Below, piece after piece: positions 17,434 to 25,791 of a stretch of 64,000 bases of DNA. The position numbers and the translations under genes were made by a program. The stretch comes from Streptomyces deccanensis. GTDB taxonomy: Bacteria; Actinomycetota; Actinomycetes; Streptomycetales; Streptomycetaceae. Location of the stretch: positions 682,001 through 746,000 of the forward strand of contig NZ_CP092431.1 of assembly GCF_022385335.1 (NCBI RefSeq). Direction: 5' to 3'. Positions within the stretch are counted from its first letter, which is position 1. Every line of letters begins with the position of its first letter. Below the pieces are notes generated by a model that worked only from the letters and a program-made list of their open reading frames with translations, ran no database searches and was not told the origin of the DNA.

Positions 17434-18750
17434 CTACAGGTCGGTGGCGTCCGCCAGTTCGCCGAGGTCCACGAACTTGAAGCCGGTCGCCGTGCGCGTG
17501 ACGCCCTCGCCGTCCGGGACCTCGGGCGTCTCGTGGCCGTCCTGGACGACGAGCAGACCGCGCGGATAGCGGCGCCCCAGCGGGGCGTTGAGGACGGCCG
17601 CGCCGTCGCACTCCTCGACGCCGTCGAGGGTGTCCGACGCCGCCCCGACACGGAAGCCGCCCTCGTACTCGTTGCCCTCGCTCACCTCGCGGTCGTACAG
17701 GGCGAAGGTGTCGTCGCCCTGACTGGAGGCGAGCAAGTAGCCGTCCCCGTCCCGCTCCTGATAGATCGTCAGTCCCTCGACGTCGGCCGAGAGCCGCTTC
17801 CCGCCGTAGCCGGGGTCGGCGCCCGGCACGCACTCCTCGGTCTCCTCGTCGTAGGTGCCGGGGACGCCGTACTCCCTCGTCCTGTCGATCAGGACCGGCT
17901 TTCCGGTGAGGTCGGCGCGCAGGCGCCAGATGCCGATGTCCTCCTGACCGGCGTAGAGGGTGCCGGTGGCGGGGTCGACGACCATGCCCTCGACCTGCGG
18001 CAGTTCACCGGGTTCGCCGCAGGGGCTCCAGCGGGTGCCGTCGGGCAGCCGGAAGGTGGCGGGCAGGTCGAGGGTGCGGATCTTGCGGTAGCCGACCGTG
18101 CCGCCCGCCGCCGGGAGGAGTTCGAGGAGGGCGAGCCGGGTGCGTTCGCGCCGGCTGACCAGGGCGTAGGACCGGCCGGTGGACCGGTCCGTCCAGGTGG
18201 CGAGGCCGTACGCGGTGCGCTGGTCGTTGATCTCGGTCTGGTCGGCGGAGAACACGGGGGCGGCGGCCGGGTCCGTGATGTCGGTCAGCGGGCCGTTCGG
18301 GCGGGCGGGGTCGATCCGGTAGATCCGCAGCCGGTCGTTGCCCCGGTCGCTGACCACGACCACATCGGCCCGGCCCGCGGAGGTGCGCAGCCCGGTGACG
18401 AGGTCGACGTTGTTGTAGCGGCCCGGCGCGTCGTCCTGCGCCGGCGGCTTCGGCGCCGCCAGGGACTGCACGAGGCGGGCGTCCAGGTCGTAGACGCGCA
18501 GGCCGCCCTCCTTCGCGGTGGCGACGACGAGGCTGCGGTCCGGGTCGGCGGGGTTCCGCCAGATCGCCGGGTCGTCGGCGTCGGCGTTGCCGCCGGGCTC
18601 GTCGTCGTACAGCGCGGCCGACTCGCTCGTCGCGGTCACCGTCGGGAGGGCGGCCGTGCCCGCTCCGGCGGGCGAGGCCGCGAGGAACGTGGTCAGGGCG
18701 GTTCCCGAGGCGAGAAGGGCGACTCTTCGAGCAGTGCGGGGCGTTCTCAC
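17434..18750 (-). CDS. Secreted beta-propeller 3-phytase
   Basis: 438 residues from GTG 18750. The N-terminal signal peptide has a basic start, a hydrophobic core and a likely cut after ...SPAGAG. The mature part has beta-propeller phytase stretches: DDPAIWRNPADP near 65 (Ca-binding Asp pair), NNVDLV, SDRGNDRLRIY, EGMVVDPATGTLYAGQEDIG and ADVEGLTIY. The family releases phosphate from phytate outside the cell with Ca2+. It is convergent with the GntR gene at 9 bp. Possible PHO boxes and a 17-bp repeat array lie upstream. Confidence 0.93.
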   Translation of the reverse strand: MRTPRTARRVALLASGTALTTFLAASPAGAGTAALPTVTATSESAALYDDEPGGNADADDPAIWRNPADPDRSLVVATAKEGGLRVYDLDARLVQSLAAPKPPAQDDAPGRYNNVDLVTGLRTSAGRADVVVVSDRGNDRLRIYRIDPARPNGPLTDITDPAAAPVFSADQTEINDQRTAYGLATWTDRSTGRSYALVSRRERTRLALLELLPAAGGTVGYRKIRTLDLPATFRLPDGTRWSPCGEPGELPQVEGMVVDPATGTLYAGQEDIGIWRLRADLTGKPVLIDRTREYGVPGTYDEETEECVPGADPGYGGKRLSADVEGLTIYQERDGDGYLLASSQGDDTFALYDREVSEGNEYEGGFRVGAASDTLDGVEECDGAAVLNAPLGRRYPRGLLVVQDGHETPEVPDGEGVTRTATGFKFVDLGELADATDL

Positions 18751-18795
18751 AGGCGTTCGCTTCCTTACCGTCGTGACTGCCGTCGTGGGTGGGAG

Positions 18796-18880
18796 GCCAT
18801 GTCGATGGTCCCGCCATCTCGATGGGTCGGGCCATCTCGGTGGATCGGCCATGTCGATGGTCGGGCCGTGTCGATGGTGC
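18796..18880. repeat. Five tandem 17-bp repeats in the phytase leader
   Basis: Units start at 18796, 18813, 18830, 18847 and 18864, each exactly 17 bp. Each holds a CCAT-N4-ATGG element (CCATGTCGATGG consensus), with single substitutions in units 3 and 5. It ends 46 bp upstream of the phytase start on the minus strand. This may be a multi-site operator or a slippage-prone leader. Confidence 0.85.
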
Positions 18881-18902
18881 GGAGAGAAGCTTGCGCGCAG
18901 AC

Positions 18903-18935
18903 GGACGTGAGCTGTCCATGCCATCGCGGTGAAAC
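18903..18935 (-). promoter_or_regulatory. Possible PHO box pair upstream of phytase
   Basis: Read on the minus strand, GTTTCACCGCG (18935-18925) and AGCTCACGTCC (18913-18903) both contain a TCAC core and are exactly 22 bp apart, two 11-bp PhoP repeat units. The Streptomyces PHO box is built from 11-bp repeats resembling GTTCACCCGGC (from memory). The middle unit is poor, so this is tentative; a phytase is a sensible PhoP target. Confidence 0.3.
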
Positions 18936-18980
18936 ACCCCCGGTTCGGCCGAAGTTCGCCCTGCCGTCGCCCGATCCCTG

Positions 18981-20261
18981 TCACTTCACGAGGCGCGCCG
19001 GGAGCGTACTGACGTGGAGGAGATGCTCCAGCGGTCCACGGCGGAAGCAGCGCGTCCAGGCGGTGGCGAGCAGCAGGGCGGCCAGGATGTGGGCGAGGAG
19101 GTCCACGAGGGCCGGGCCGGCCTCCTCCTCCATGCCGAACTCCCGGACGGCGAGGATGTGCAGGACGTACGCCGTCAGGGCCGTCATGCCGACGGCGCAC
19201 ACCGGCGTCGCGAAGCGCGCGCAGCGCGGCAGCCGGTCCACGGCCGTCAGACACAGCACCACCACGAGCAGCGCGACCCCGGTGTTGCCGAGGATGGAGA
19301 AGGTCGTCTGGCTGTGCGGCGCGCCCACCAGGAGCCAGGCCGCCGGGGTGTCGTCGTGGAGGTAGCCGACGGTGTCGGACCACCAGGCGGACGCGGCGGC
19401 GTCGCCGTCCGTCGCGGCGGCCACGGTCGCCCGCGCGTGCGGTACGAGGCGCAGCGCCAGCCAGGAGCCGCCGTAGCCGAGCAGGGCCGACGCGCCGCCG
19501 GCGCACGCCAGTCGGACGCGGACGGCGCTCCGGGTGAGGTCGAGTTTGGCGACGGCCATGCCGGCCAGCATGAACGACATCCAGGTGAGCACCGGGTACT
19601 CGCCCGTGAACAGCAGCTCCATGAGGCCGTCCGTGTCGCTGATCCGGGCCAGCGGATCCGCCGCGATGATCGTGTCCGCCCAGTCTCCCTCCTCGATCGA
19701 CAGCCGTAGGACGTGGAGGAGTTGGGGCATGACGAGCGCGCAGGCGGCCGCGAGGAGCGCGAGCGTACGGGCGCGCAGGCGGTGGAAGGGGAGGACGGCG
19801 AGGAAGATCAGCCCGTAGAAGGCGAGGATCACGTCGATGTCGGTGTCGAGCGCGGTCAGGGCGAACCCCAGGGCGATCAGGACGAGGGAACGGATGACCA
19901 TCCGGGCGACCGCCTGCCGTCCGGCGCGCCCGGTGCGCGGGTGCGGGCGGCCGGTGATCAGGACGAGGGTGAATCCGGCGAGCAGCGCGAACAGCGCGGA
20001 GGAGCGGCCTCGCGCCAGTTCCATCATGAAGCCCAGCGGCCCGCCGTCCGCCGGGTCCGGTCCCACGTGCGCGGCGTACATGCCGAAGACCGCGAGCCCA
20101 CGGGCCAGATCGATACCGACCAGCCGCCCGGTGGACGACCGCTCGGAGACACCGGTGGAGGCGAGCACGGCACCGGGGGCGGAGGCGGCACCGAGGGTGG
20201 GGGCGGGGAGGCGTGCGGTGACCGGCTTGGACGACAGGTCCGATGACGTGTCAGGTGTCAT
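18981..20261 (-). CDS. Multi-pass membrane protein, DUF418/heparan-alpha-glucosaminide acetyltransferase-like
   Basis: 426 residues, about 10 TM helices. The N-terminal motif GRLVGIDLARGLAVFGMYAAH near 46 is the hallmark of the DUF1624/HGSNAT-like acyltransferase group, and the C-terminal half resembles DUF418. The His in MYAAH would be the acyl-acceptor-type residue. A ~45-residue Ala/Ser/Thr-rich stretch precedes TM1. ATG 20261 is the first start with a sensible length. The acceptor substrate is unknown; no operon partner is evident. Confidence 0.82.
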   Translation of the reverse strand: MTPDTSSDLSSKPVTARLPAPTLGAASAPGAVLASTGVSERSSTGRLVGIDLARGLAVFGMYAAHVGPDPADGGPLGFMMELARGRSSALFALLAGFTLVLITGRPHPRTGRAGRQAVARMVIRSLVLIALGFALTALDTDIDVILAFYGLIFLAVLPFHRLRARTLALLAAACALVMPQLLHVLRLSIEEGDWADTIIAADPLARISDTDGLMELLFTGEYPVLTWMSFMLAGMAVAKLDLTRSAVRVRLACAGGASALLGYGGSWLALRLVPHARATVAAATDGDAAASAWWSDTVGYLHDDTPAAWLLVGAPHSQTTFSILGNTGVALLVVVLCLTAVDRLPRCARFATPVCAVGMTALTAYVLHILAVREFGMEEEAGPALVDLLAHILAALLLATAWTRCFRRGPLEHLLHVSTLPARLVK

Positions 20262-20452
20262 GGCCTTCAGCGTCGGGGGCGCGAGGGGCGCGTTCCCATC
20301 CGGCGGGTGGCTGGAGCTTCCCCGCCGACCAGCAGGGGTCACCCCCGCCAGGTGACCGGAAATGGGGAGGAATGGGAACCCGGCGGCGACTTCGGACGTC
20401 GTAGCGGTTCCAGCAGCAGTCCAGTGGTGGTCCGACGACGAGCGGGGCACAG

Positions 20453-21130
20453 GTGATCCGGGTACTGGTGGTCGACGACGAAGCCCTGATCCGTACGGGC
20501 TTCGAGCACATCCTCAACTCCGCGGACGACATCGACGTGGTCGCGGCGGTCCCCGGCGGCCGGGCCGTCCACGCCGTACGGGAGCTGCGCCCCGAGGTCG
20601 TCCTGCTGGACATCCGTATGCCGGACGTGGACGGGCTGACGGTCCTCGCCGAACTCAGGAGACTCCCCCGCCCTCCCGTGGTGGCCATGCTCACCACCTT
20701 CGACATGGACGAGTACGTGGCGGCCGCCCTCCGCTCGGGAGCCGCGGGCTTCCTGCTCAAGGACACCGACCCGGAGCAACTGCCGTATCTCGTACGGACG
20801 TTGGCGGGCGGCGGGGTCGTCCTGTCGTCCCGGGTGACCCGGACCGTGGTCGACGGGTACCTGGACAACGGGCCCCGGGAGGCCGCCGTCCGGCTCGTGG
20901 ACCGGCTGACCGAACGGGAGCGCGACGTCCTGGTCCTCATCACGGAGGGGCTGTCCAACACCGACATCGGTGACCGGATGCACCTGAGCACGGGCACGGT
21001 CAAGGACCATGTGAGCGCGCTCCTCACCAAGTTGGAGGTGGGCAGCCGGGTGCAGGCGGCGCTGCTGGCCGAGCGTGCGGGTCTGCTCAGGCGGCCGCGC
21101 TCCGTCGGCGGCGGACGGGAGGCCCGGTGA
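20453..21130 (+). CDS. NarL/LuxR-family response regulator
   Basis: 225 residues. Receiver domain with acidic VVDDEA, phosphoacceptor Asp in VVLLDIRMPDVDG near 54, Thr in MLTTFD and Lys in GFLLKDT. LuxR HTH near 150-215 (LTERERDVLVLITEG, GTVKDHVSALLTKL). It starts at GTG 20453 and overlaps the histidine kinase by GTGA, so the two form a coupled pair. The signal is unknown. Confidence 0.95.
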   Translation: MIRVLVVDDEALIRTGFEHILNSADDIDVVAAVPGGRAVHAVRELRPEVVLLDIRMPDVDGLTVLAELRRLPRPPVVAMLTTFDMDEYVAAALRSGAAGFLLKDTDPEQLPYLVRTLAGGGVVLSSRVTRTVVDGYLDNGPREAAVRLVDRLTERERDVLVLITEGLSNTDIGDRMHLSTGTVKDHVSALLTKLEVGSRVQAALLAERAGLLRRPRSVGGGREAR

Positions 21131-22254
21131 GGGCCGCCGCCCCCTCCCGCGCCCTTGACGCGTGGCTGACGGACGCCGTGCTGGTCGCCGCCTCCCTGGT
21201 GGACGTGTGGATCCACGACGTGGGCCCCCACCACCCCCACGAGTTGGCCGTCGCCCTCCTCGCGTCGGTCGCGCTCCTCATGCGCCGCGCGCTGCCGCTG
21301 CCGACCTTTCTGCTCACCCTGCCGACCGCCCTGTTCACGGACGCGGTGTTCGCCACGCTGGTGGCGCTCTACACCCTCGCCTCGCGGACCCACCACCGGG
21401 TGCCGCTGGCCGTGTGCGCGCTGGGGTTCACGGTCTGCGACCTGACCTGGTGGTCGTGGCCGTCACCGGAGTTCACCGACCTCGACGACCGTCAGGCCCT
21501 GATCCCGCTCTCCTACAGCGTGGCGCAGGCGGCCGCGCCCGTGTTCCTCGGGCAGCTCGTCCAGGCCCGTCGGGAGCTGTCGCTGCGTCTCGTCGAGGTC
21601 TCCGAGGCACGCGAGCACGAACGGCTGCTGATCGCGCAGAGCGTTCTGGCCACGGAACGCGCCCAGCTGGCCCGGGAGATGCACGACGCCGTCTCCCACC
21701 AGGTCAGTCTGATCGCCGTGCGCGCCGGTGCCCTCCAGGTCGGCAGCCGGGACCCGGAGGCGAAGGAGGCCGCGGCGACGATACGACGCCTGAGCGTGCA
21801 GACCCTGGACGAGCTGCGGCACATGGTCGGCGTACTGCGGGCCTCCGGCAGCCGCCCCACCGAACTGACCCCGCAGCCCTCCCTCGCCGACCTCGACCGG
21901 CTGGTGGCCGGCAGCGGCATCGAGACCGACCTGCGGACGGAACTGCCGGCCGACCTGCCGCCGCCCCTCCAGCGCGCCGTCTACCGGACCGTCCAGGAAG
22001 CCCTCACCAACATCCGCAAGCACGCTCCCGGTGCCACGGCCCGCATCCGGGTCCAGCAGCGCGGCGGCACCCTCCGCGCGACCGTCACCAACACCGCGCC
22101 CGACCGGCCGGCCCTGTCCCTCCCGGGCGCCCACCACGGCCTGATCGGTCTGCGCCAGCGGGCCGAACTCCTCGGCGGGACGGTCACGTCCGGACATCTG
22201 CGGGACGGGGGTTACGAACTGCGTCTGGAGCTGCCGGCCGACGGCACGCCCTGA
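21127..22254 (+). CDS. Sensor histidine kinase, NarX/DesK-like
   Basis: 375 residues. Four to five TM helices in the first ~145 residues, a coiled stretch, then the HisKA_3 H-box LAREMHDAVSHQV near 190 and an HATPase domain (RTVQEALTNIRKHAPG, GLIGLRQRAELLGG). It phosphorylates the overlapping response regulator. The sensory part is only membrane helices and short loops, so an intramembrane or membrane-stress cue is plausible. Confidence 0.94.
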   Translation: MRAAAPSRALDAWLTDAVLVAASLVDVWIHDVGPHHPHELAVALLASVALLMRRALPLPTFLLTLPTALFTDAVFATLVALYTLASRTHHRVPLAVCALGFTVCDLTWWSWPSPEFTDLDDRQALIPLSYSVAQAAAPVFLGQLVQARRELSLRLVEVSEAREHERLLIAQSVLATERAQLAREMHDAVSHQVSLIAVRAGALQVGSRDPEAKEAAATIRRLSVQTLDELRHMVGVLRASGSRPTELTPQPSLADLDRLVAGSGIETDLRTELPADLPPPLQRAVYRTVQEALTNIRKHAPGATARIRVQQRGGTLRATVTNTAPDRPALSLPGAHHGLIGLRQRAELLGGTVTSGHLRDGGYELRLELPADGTP

Positions 22255-22414
22255 GCCCTCGGGCTGCTCCGCCCCCTCCCGCACCCGCGCGCCTTCGACC
22301 GCCACGTACGCTCTCCCGGCTGCCGGGGGCATCGGTGATCACGGAATTCCGGCGTCGAGGGATAGCCACGCACGTGCCACCGCGTCGTGATGACTGCCAA
22401 GAAGGGGAGGGTTG

Positions 22415-22993
22415 ATGAAGGCGTCGAGTCACGACGAGTTCCGGGAGTTCGTAGCGATGCGCTCCACCGCGCTGCTGCGGCTCGCGGTGCTGCTCACCGG
22501 CGGGGACCGGCACGCCGCGGAGGATCTGCTGCAGATCGCCCTGATGAAAGCCTACGGACGCTGGTCGCAGATCGAGCAGCCCGAGGCGTATGTGCGTCAG
22601 GTCCTGTACCGACAGCAGGTCAACCGCTGGCGGCTGCGCCGGCACCGCGCCGAGACGACGGTGCCCGTCCTGCCCGAGCCCGCCGGGGAGCCGGGCGCCG
22701 AGCCGGACACCGAGCTGCGGATCGCGTTGTGGGCGGCGCTCGGCCGGCTGAGCAAGCGGCAGCGGACCGTGGTCGTCCTGCGCTACTTCGAGGACCTGCC
22801 GGAGGCGGAGGTCGCGGCGTTGCTGGGGTGCCCGGTCGGCACGGTGCGCAGTACGGCGTACCGCTCGCTCGCCAAACTCCGGGCGCTGGTGCCGGAACTC
22901 GCACCCGGGGGCCACGAGGGCCAAGAGGACCCCGGGGGTTCCGACGGGCAGGTGCGACCGCTCACTTACACGACCAAGGGGGTACGGGGATGA
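22415..22993 (+). CDS. SigE-family ECF RNA polymerase sigma factor
   Basis: 192 residues. Sigma-2 region (LLRLAVLLTGGDRHAAEDLLQ, AYGRWSQIEQPEAYVRQVLY) and sigma-4 HTH (LSKRQRTVVVLRYFEDL, CPVGTVRSTAYRSLAKLR). ATG 22415 follows GGGGAGG. It overlaps the next gene by ATGA, which places a membrane beta-propeller protein where an anti-sigma factor is often found. The target promoters are unknown. Confidence 0.94.
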   Translation: MKASSHDEFREFVAMRSTALLRLAVLLTGGDRHAAEDLLQIALMKAYGRWSQIEQPEAYVRQVLYRQQVNRWRLRRHRAETTVPVLPEPAGEPGAEPDTELRIALWAALGRLSKRQRTVVVLRYFEDLPEAEVAALLGCPVGTVRSTAYRSLAKLRALVPELAPGGHEGQEDPGGSDGQVRPLTYTTKGVRG

Positions 22994-24345
22994 CGCCGGA
23001 GCGGGTGGAGGAGAAGGTCCGGGAGACACTGCACGCGGTCGCTCTGGACCGGGTGCGGGCTCCGGGTGACCTGGCCGAGCAGGTGGTACGGCGGCGCGCT
23101 CGGCGCCGTCTCGCGCAGGCCACGGGGGCGGCGGTGGCCGTCGCCGCGATCACCGTGGGCGCGGTGTTCGGGCTCGGGGGCGGCGCCCCGGTCGACCCGG
23201 ACCGGCCGGTGCGCCCGGCGGTGGCCCCGCAGGGCTGGAAACCGTGGCAGCGGGACGACCCGGACGCGGTCGACCGGGGGTGCCTGGTGGACGGGGCGGC
23301 GTTGTACTGCGCCGGGTCCGAGTACGACGTGGCGAAGTTCGACGCCCGTACCGGTGAGCGGCTGTGGACCGTCGAGGTCAACCGTGAGGGCGACGGGCCC
23401 GATCACCCGTTCGCCGTGCGCGACGGCGTGGTCTACGCCTTCCGCAACCACACCGCGCAGAAGCAGCCGAACGGGGACTACGTCGGCGGGACCGATCTGA
23501 TGGCCGTGGGCGCCGACACCGGTGAGCTGCTGTGGAAGGTGGAGATGCCGCAGGACGACCGCTCCGACCAGGCCGCCATGCTCATCGACGGCGCGGTGCT
23601 CGCCAACACCCCGACGCTGCGCACGATGTCGGCGCTGGACCCGCTGACCGGCGAGGAGAAGTGGCGCCACACCTGGGACAAGGGCATCGCCTGCGGGCGG
23701 ACGGTACTGGGCGGTGTGCCGTACCTCGTGTGCGTGAAGGACATCGACGAGCCCGGCGAGACCGAGGTGTTCCGCCTGGATCCCGCCACCGGACAGGCCC
23801 GGAAGGTCGCGACCGTCCCCGGCGCGCAGCTGCCCGCCGGGATCTCCGGGGACCGGATGGTCCTGTTCGCGCCGAAGGACAGGGCCGGCGGGAAGATGCC
23901 GGTGACCCTGCTGAGCGGTTCCGGTGAGCGGACCTCGCTGTCGTACCCGATCGAGGGGGAGCTCGCCGCACTGGATGTCGCCGGTGACCGCCTGATCTCC
24001 GTGTCCTGGAAGGGGGAGGCGTCCGCCTACTCGCTGACCACGGGCGACGTCCTGTGGACGGCCCCGGTCGGCGTCGAGATGCCCGACAGGAACACGATGC
24101 CCTCCTTCACGCCCCCGCTGGTGTCGGAGCGGCAGCACGTCGTGTACTTCCTCGGTCCGTACGGGGATCTGTCCGGCCTCGACCTGCGCACCGGTCACGA
24201 GGTCTGGCGCGACCACGTCGACGACGGCAAGGAGGCTCCGAGGCCGCCCTATCAGCCGTCACCCCAACTCCTGAGCTACCAGGACGTGTTGATCGTCCAG
24301 GACGGCGGCAGGATCACGTCTCTGCTGCCGCGGCTCGGCGACTGA
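22990..24345 (+). CDS. Membrane-anchored PQQ-like beta-propeller protein, sigma-factor partner
   Basis: 451 residues. The cytoplasmic N-terminus (about 40 residues, charged) is followed by one TM helix (about 45-63) and an outer PQQ-like propeller with repeated FDARTGERLW, VGADTGELLW, LDPLTGEEKW and LDLRTGHEVW blades. It is coupled to the ECF sigma gene by ATGA. A role as a membrane anti-sigma or sensor is inferred from the order and topology. No zinc-binding anti-sigma motif was seen in its short N-terminus. Confidence 0.82.
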   Translation: MTPERVEEKVRETLHAVALDRVRAPGDLAEQVVRRRARRRLAQATGAAVAVAAITVGAVFGLGGGAPVDPDRPVRPAVAPQGWKPWQRDDPDAVDRGCLVDGAALYCAGSEYDVAKFDARTGERLWTVEVNREGDGPDHPFAVRDGVVYAFRNHTAQKQPNGDYVGGTDLMAVGADTGELLWKVEMPQDDRSDQAAMLIDGAVLANTPTLRTMSALDPLTGEEKWRHTWDKGIACGRTVLGGVPYLVCVKDIDEPGETEVFRLDPATGQARKVATVPGAQLPAGISGDRMVLFAPKDRAGGKMPVTLLSGSGERTSLSYPIEGELAALDVAGDRLISVSWKGEASAYSLTTGDVLWTAPVGVEMPDRNTMPSFTPPLVSERQHVVYFLGPYGDLSGLDLRTGHEVWRDHVDDGKEAPRPPYQPSPQLLSYQDVLIVQDGGRITSLLPRLGD

Positions 24346-24394
24346 CGCGAAGGCGCCCCGGAACCGCGGTCGGCCCGGGGCGCCCCGTCGTCCG

Positions 24395-24748
24395 CTACGC
24401 GACGCCGAGGTGCTGCGCCCGGACCCCGCTCCGACCCGTCAAGCGGAACGTTTCATCCATGCGGTCCGCCCGGTCCGTTCGATCCGCCCGGTCAGCCCGG
24501 TCCGTTCGATCCGCACGTTCCGTCCGGTCCGTTCGCAGCGCCAGGATTCCCGCGCGCAACGCGGTCACGACCAGATGCGTACGGTTCTTCGCGCACAACT
24601 TCTCCCGGATGCTGCGCATATGGGAAGCCACCGTGCGGGGCGAGATCGAGAGCTGACGGGACATGTCCGCGTCCGACATGCCGTGGGCCGCCAGAAGAAG
24701 GATCTCCATTTCCCGGGCGCTGAGCCGGCCGGAGCTGTCCACTGTCAT
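24395..24748 (-). CDS. Orphan LuxR-type HTH protein with repetitive Arg/Asp tail
   Basis: 117 residues. A complete LuxR HTH occupies residues 7-70 (LSAREMEILLLAAHGMSD, SPRTVASHMRSIREKLC), with no receiver domain. Residues 72-100 are a low-complexity run built on RTDR/RADR repeats, encoded by imperfect 9-bp-based repeats at 24464-24537. It is probably a short DNA-binding regulator. It diverges from the response regulator at 25003, which it might control. Confidence 0.75.
   Translation of the reverse strand: MTVDSSGRLSAREMEILLLAAHGMSDADMSRQLSISPRTVASHMRSIREKLCAKNRTHLVVTALRAGILALRTDRTERADRTDRADRADRTDRADRMDETFRLTGRSGVRAQHLGVA
24464..24537. repeat. Short tandem repeat coding the Arg/Asp tail
   Basis: Imperfect repeats of CGGTCCG/TTCGATCCGCC-type units run through the 3' part of the small LuxR gene. 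Because the basic unit is a multiple of three, changes in copy number would alter tail length without shifting the frame. Confidence 0.7.
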
Positions 24749-25002
24749 GGGTGCCTGCCTTGTTCAAAGTGGGGGTCGGGGACCCGCGTGTCGTCCGTGT
24801 GCTGCGCTGTGACTCTTCCGTGACACCCGGGCACCGGCCATCGACCGTTCGACCGATACCCGGCAGTAGTCATCGGCCGATCGGCCCGGACCCCCGCTCG
24901 GGGGCGCCGCTTTCGCCGGGTAAGGGCCAACCGCCCGATTCGGCGGGGGTGTTCGTCCGGCCGGCTTCCCCGGACCGCCGGTCCGGCCGGAAGATCCATG
25001 GC

Positions 25003-25692
25003 ATGCTCGGCCGCGTGAGCAACACCCCCACACGTGTGATGATCGCCGACGATCAGGATCTGATCCGGGCCGGTTTCCGTCTCATCCTCGACGCCCAGGA
25101 GGGCATCGAGGTGATCGGCGAGGCCGCCGACGGGCTCGCGTGCGTGGAGGCCGCGCGCGCGTTGCGGCCGGACGTGTGCCTGGTGGACGTCCGGATGCCG
25201 AAGCTGGACGGACTGGAGGTGACCCGGCTGCTGGCCGGACCGGGCGCCACGCACCCGACCCAGGTCGTGGTGGTCACCAGCTTCGACCAGGACGACTACC
25301 TCAACATCGCGCTGCGCAACGGAGCGTGCGGCTTCCTCCTGAAGGACGCGGCGCCCGCGCTGCTGATCGAGGCGGTGCGGGCTGCGGCACGCGGCGACGC
25401 GCTGGTCTCGCCCGCGGTGACGGTCCGGCTGCTGAAGCAGTTGGAGGAGCGGACCGCGGGCGCCGTCGACGGCGCCGGGGTACCCGAATCCTCGCTCAGC
25501 GCACGCGAGTTGGAGGTGGCCCGGCTGGTCGCGGTGGGCCGGACCAACCAGGAGATCAGCGACGAGCTGTGTCTGTCGCTGTCCACCGTGAAGACGCATC
25601 TGGGCCACATCCACCACAAGCTCGGCGTACGCAACCGCGTCGAGGTGGCCGCGTGGGCGTGGGCCAACGGGACGGTACGGACCGGGCGCTGA
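25003..25692 (+). CDS. NarL/LuxR-family response regulator
   Basis: 229 residues from ATG 25003 (GGAAG about 9 bases upstream); GTG 25015 is an alternative four codons later. Receiver motifs: MIADDQDLIR, Asp in CLVDVRMPKLDG, VVVTSFDQDDY and GFLLKDAAP. C-terminal LuxR HTH LSARELEVARLVAVG ... STVKTHLGHIHHKLG. Its kinase is probably the next gene, 99 bp downstream, with an inverted repeat between them. Confidence 0.94.
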   Translation: MLGRVSNTPTRVMIADDQDLIRAGFRLILDAQEGIEVIGEAADGLACVEAARALRPDVCLVDVRMPKLDGLEVTRLLAGPGATHPTQVVVVTSFDQDDYLNIALRNGACGFLLKDAAPALLIEAVRAAARGDALVSPAVTVRLLKQLEERTAGAVDGAGVPESSLSARELEVARLVAVGRTNQEISDELCLSLSTVKTHLGHIHHKLGVRNRVEVAAWAWANGTVRTGR

Positions 25693-25716
25693 CGGGGATT
25701 TCGTGAACACCCTGTA

Positions 25717-25746
25717 ATCGATCTATGACGCTGCCCACAGATCGAT
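25717..25746. promoter_or_regulatory. Inverted repeat between response regulator and kinase genes
   Basis: ATCGATCT at 25717-25724 is mirrored exactly by AGATCGAT at 25739-25746 with 14 bp between. It lies in the 99-bp gap upstream of the kinase start and may be an autoregulatory operator of the response regulator. Confidence 0.4.
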
Positions 25747-25791
25747 CCACCCCCTGCCGGGGACGCATGTGCATGCCTAGCCTCCGGTTGT

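Noticed and set aside
18796..18880. CRISPR-like array
   Set aside because: The 17-bp units are tandem with no spacers.
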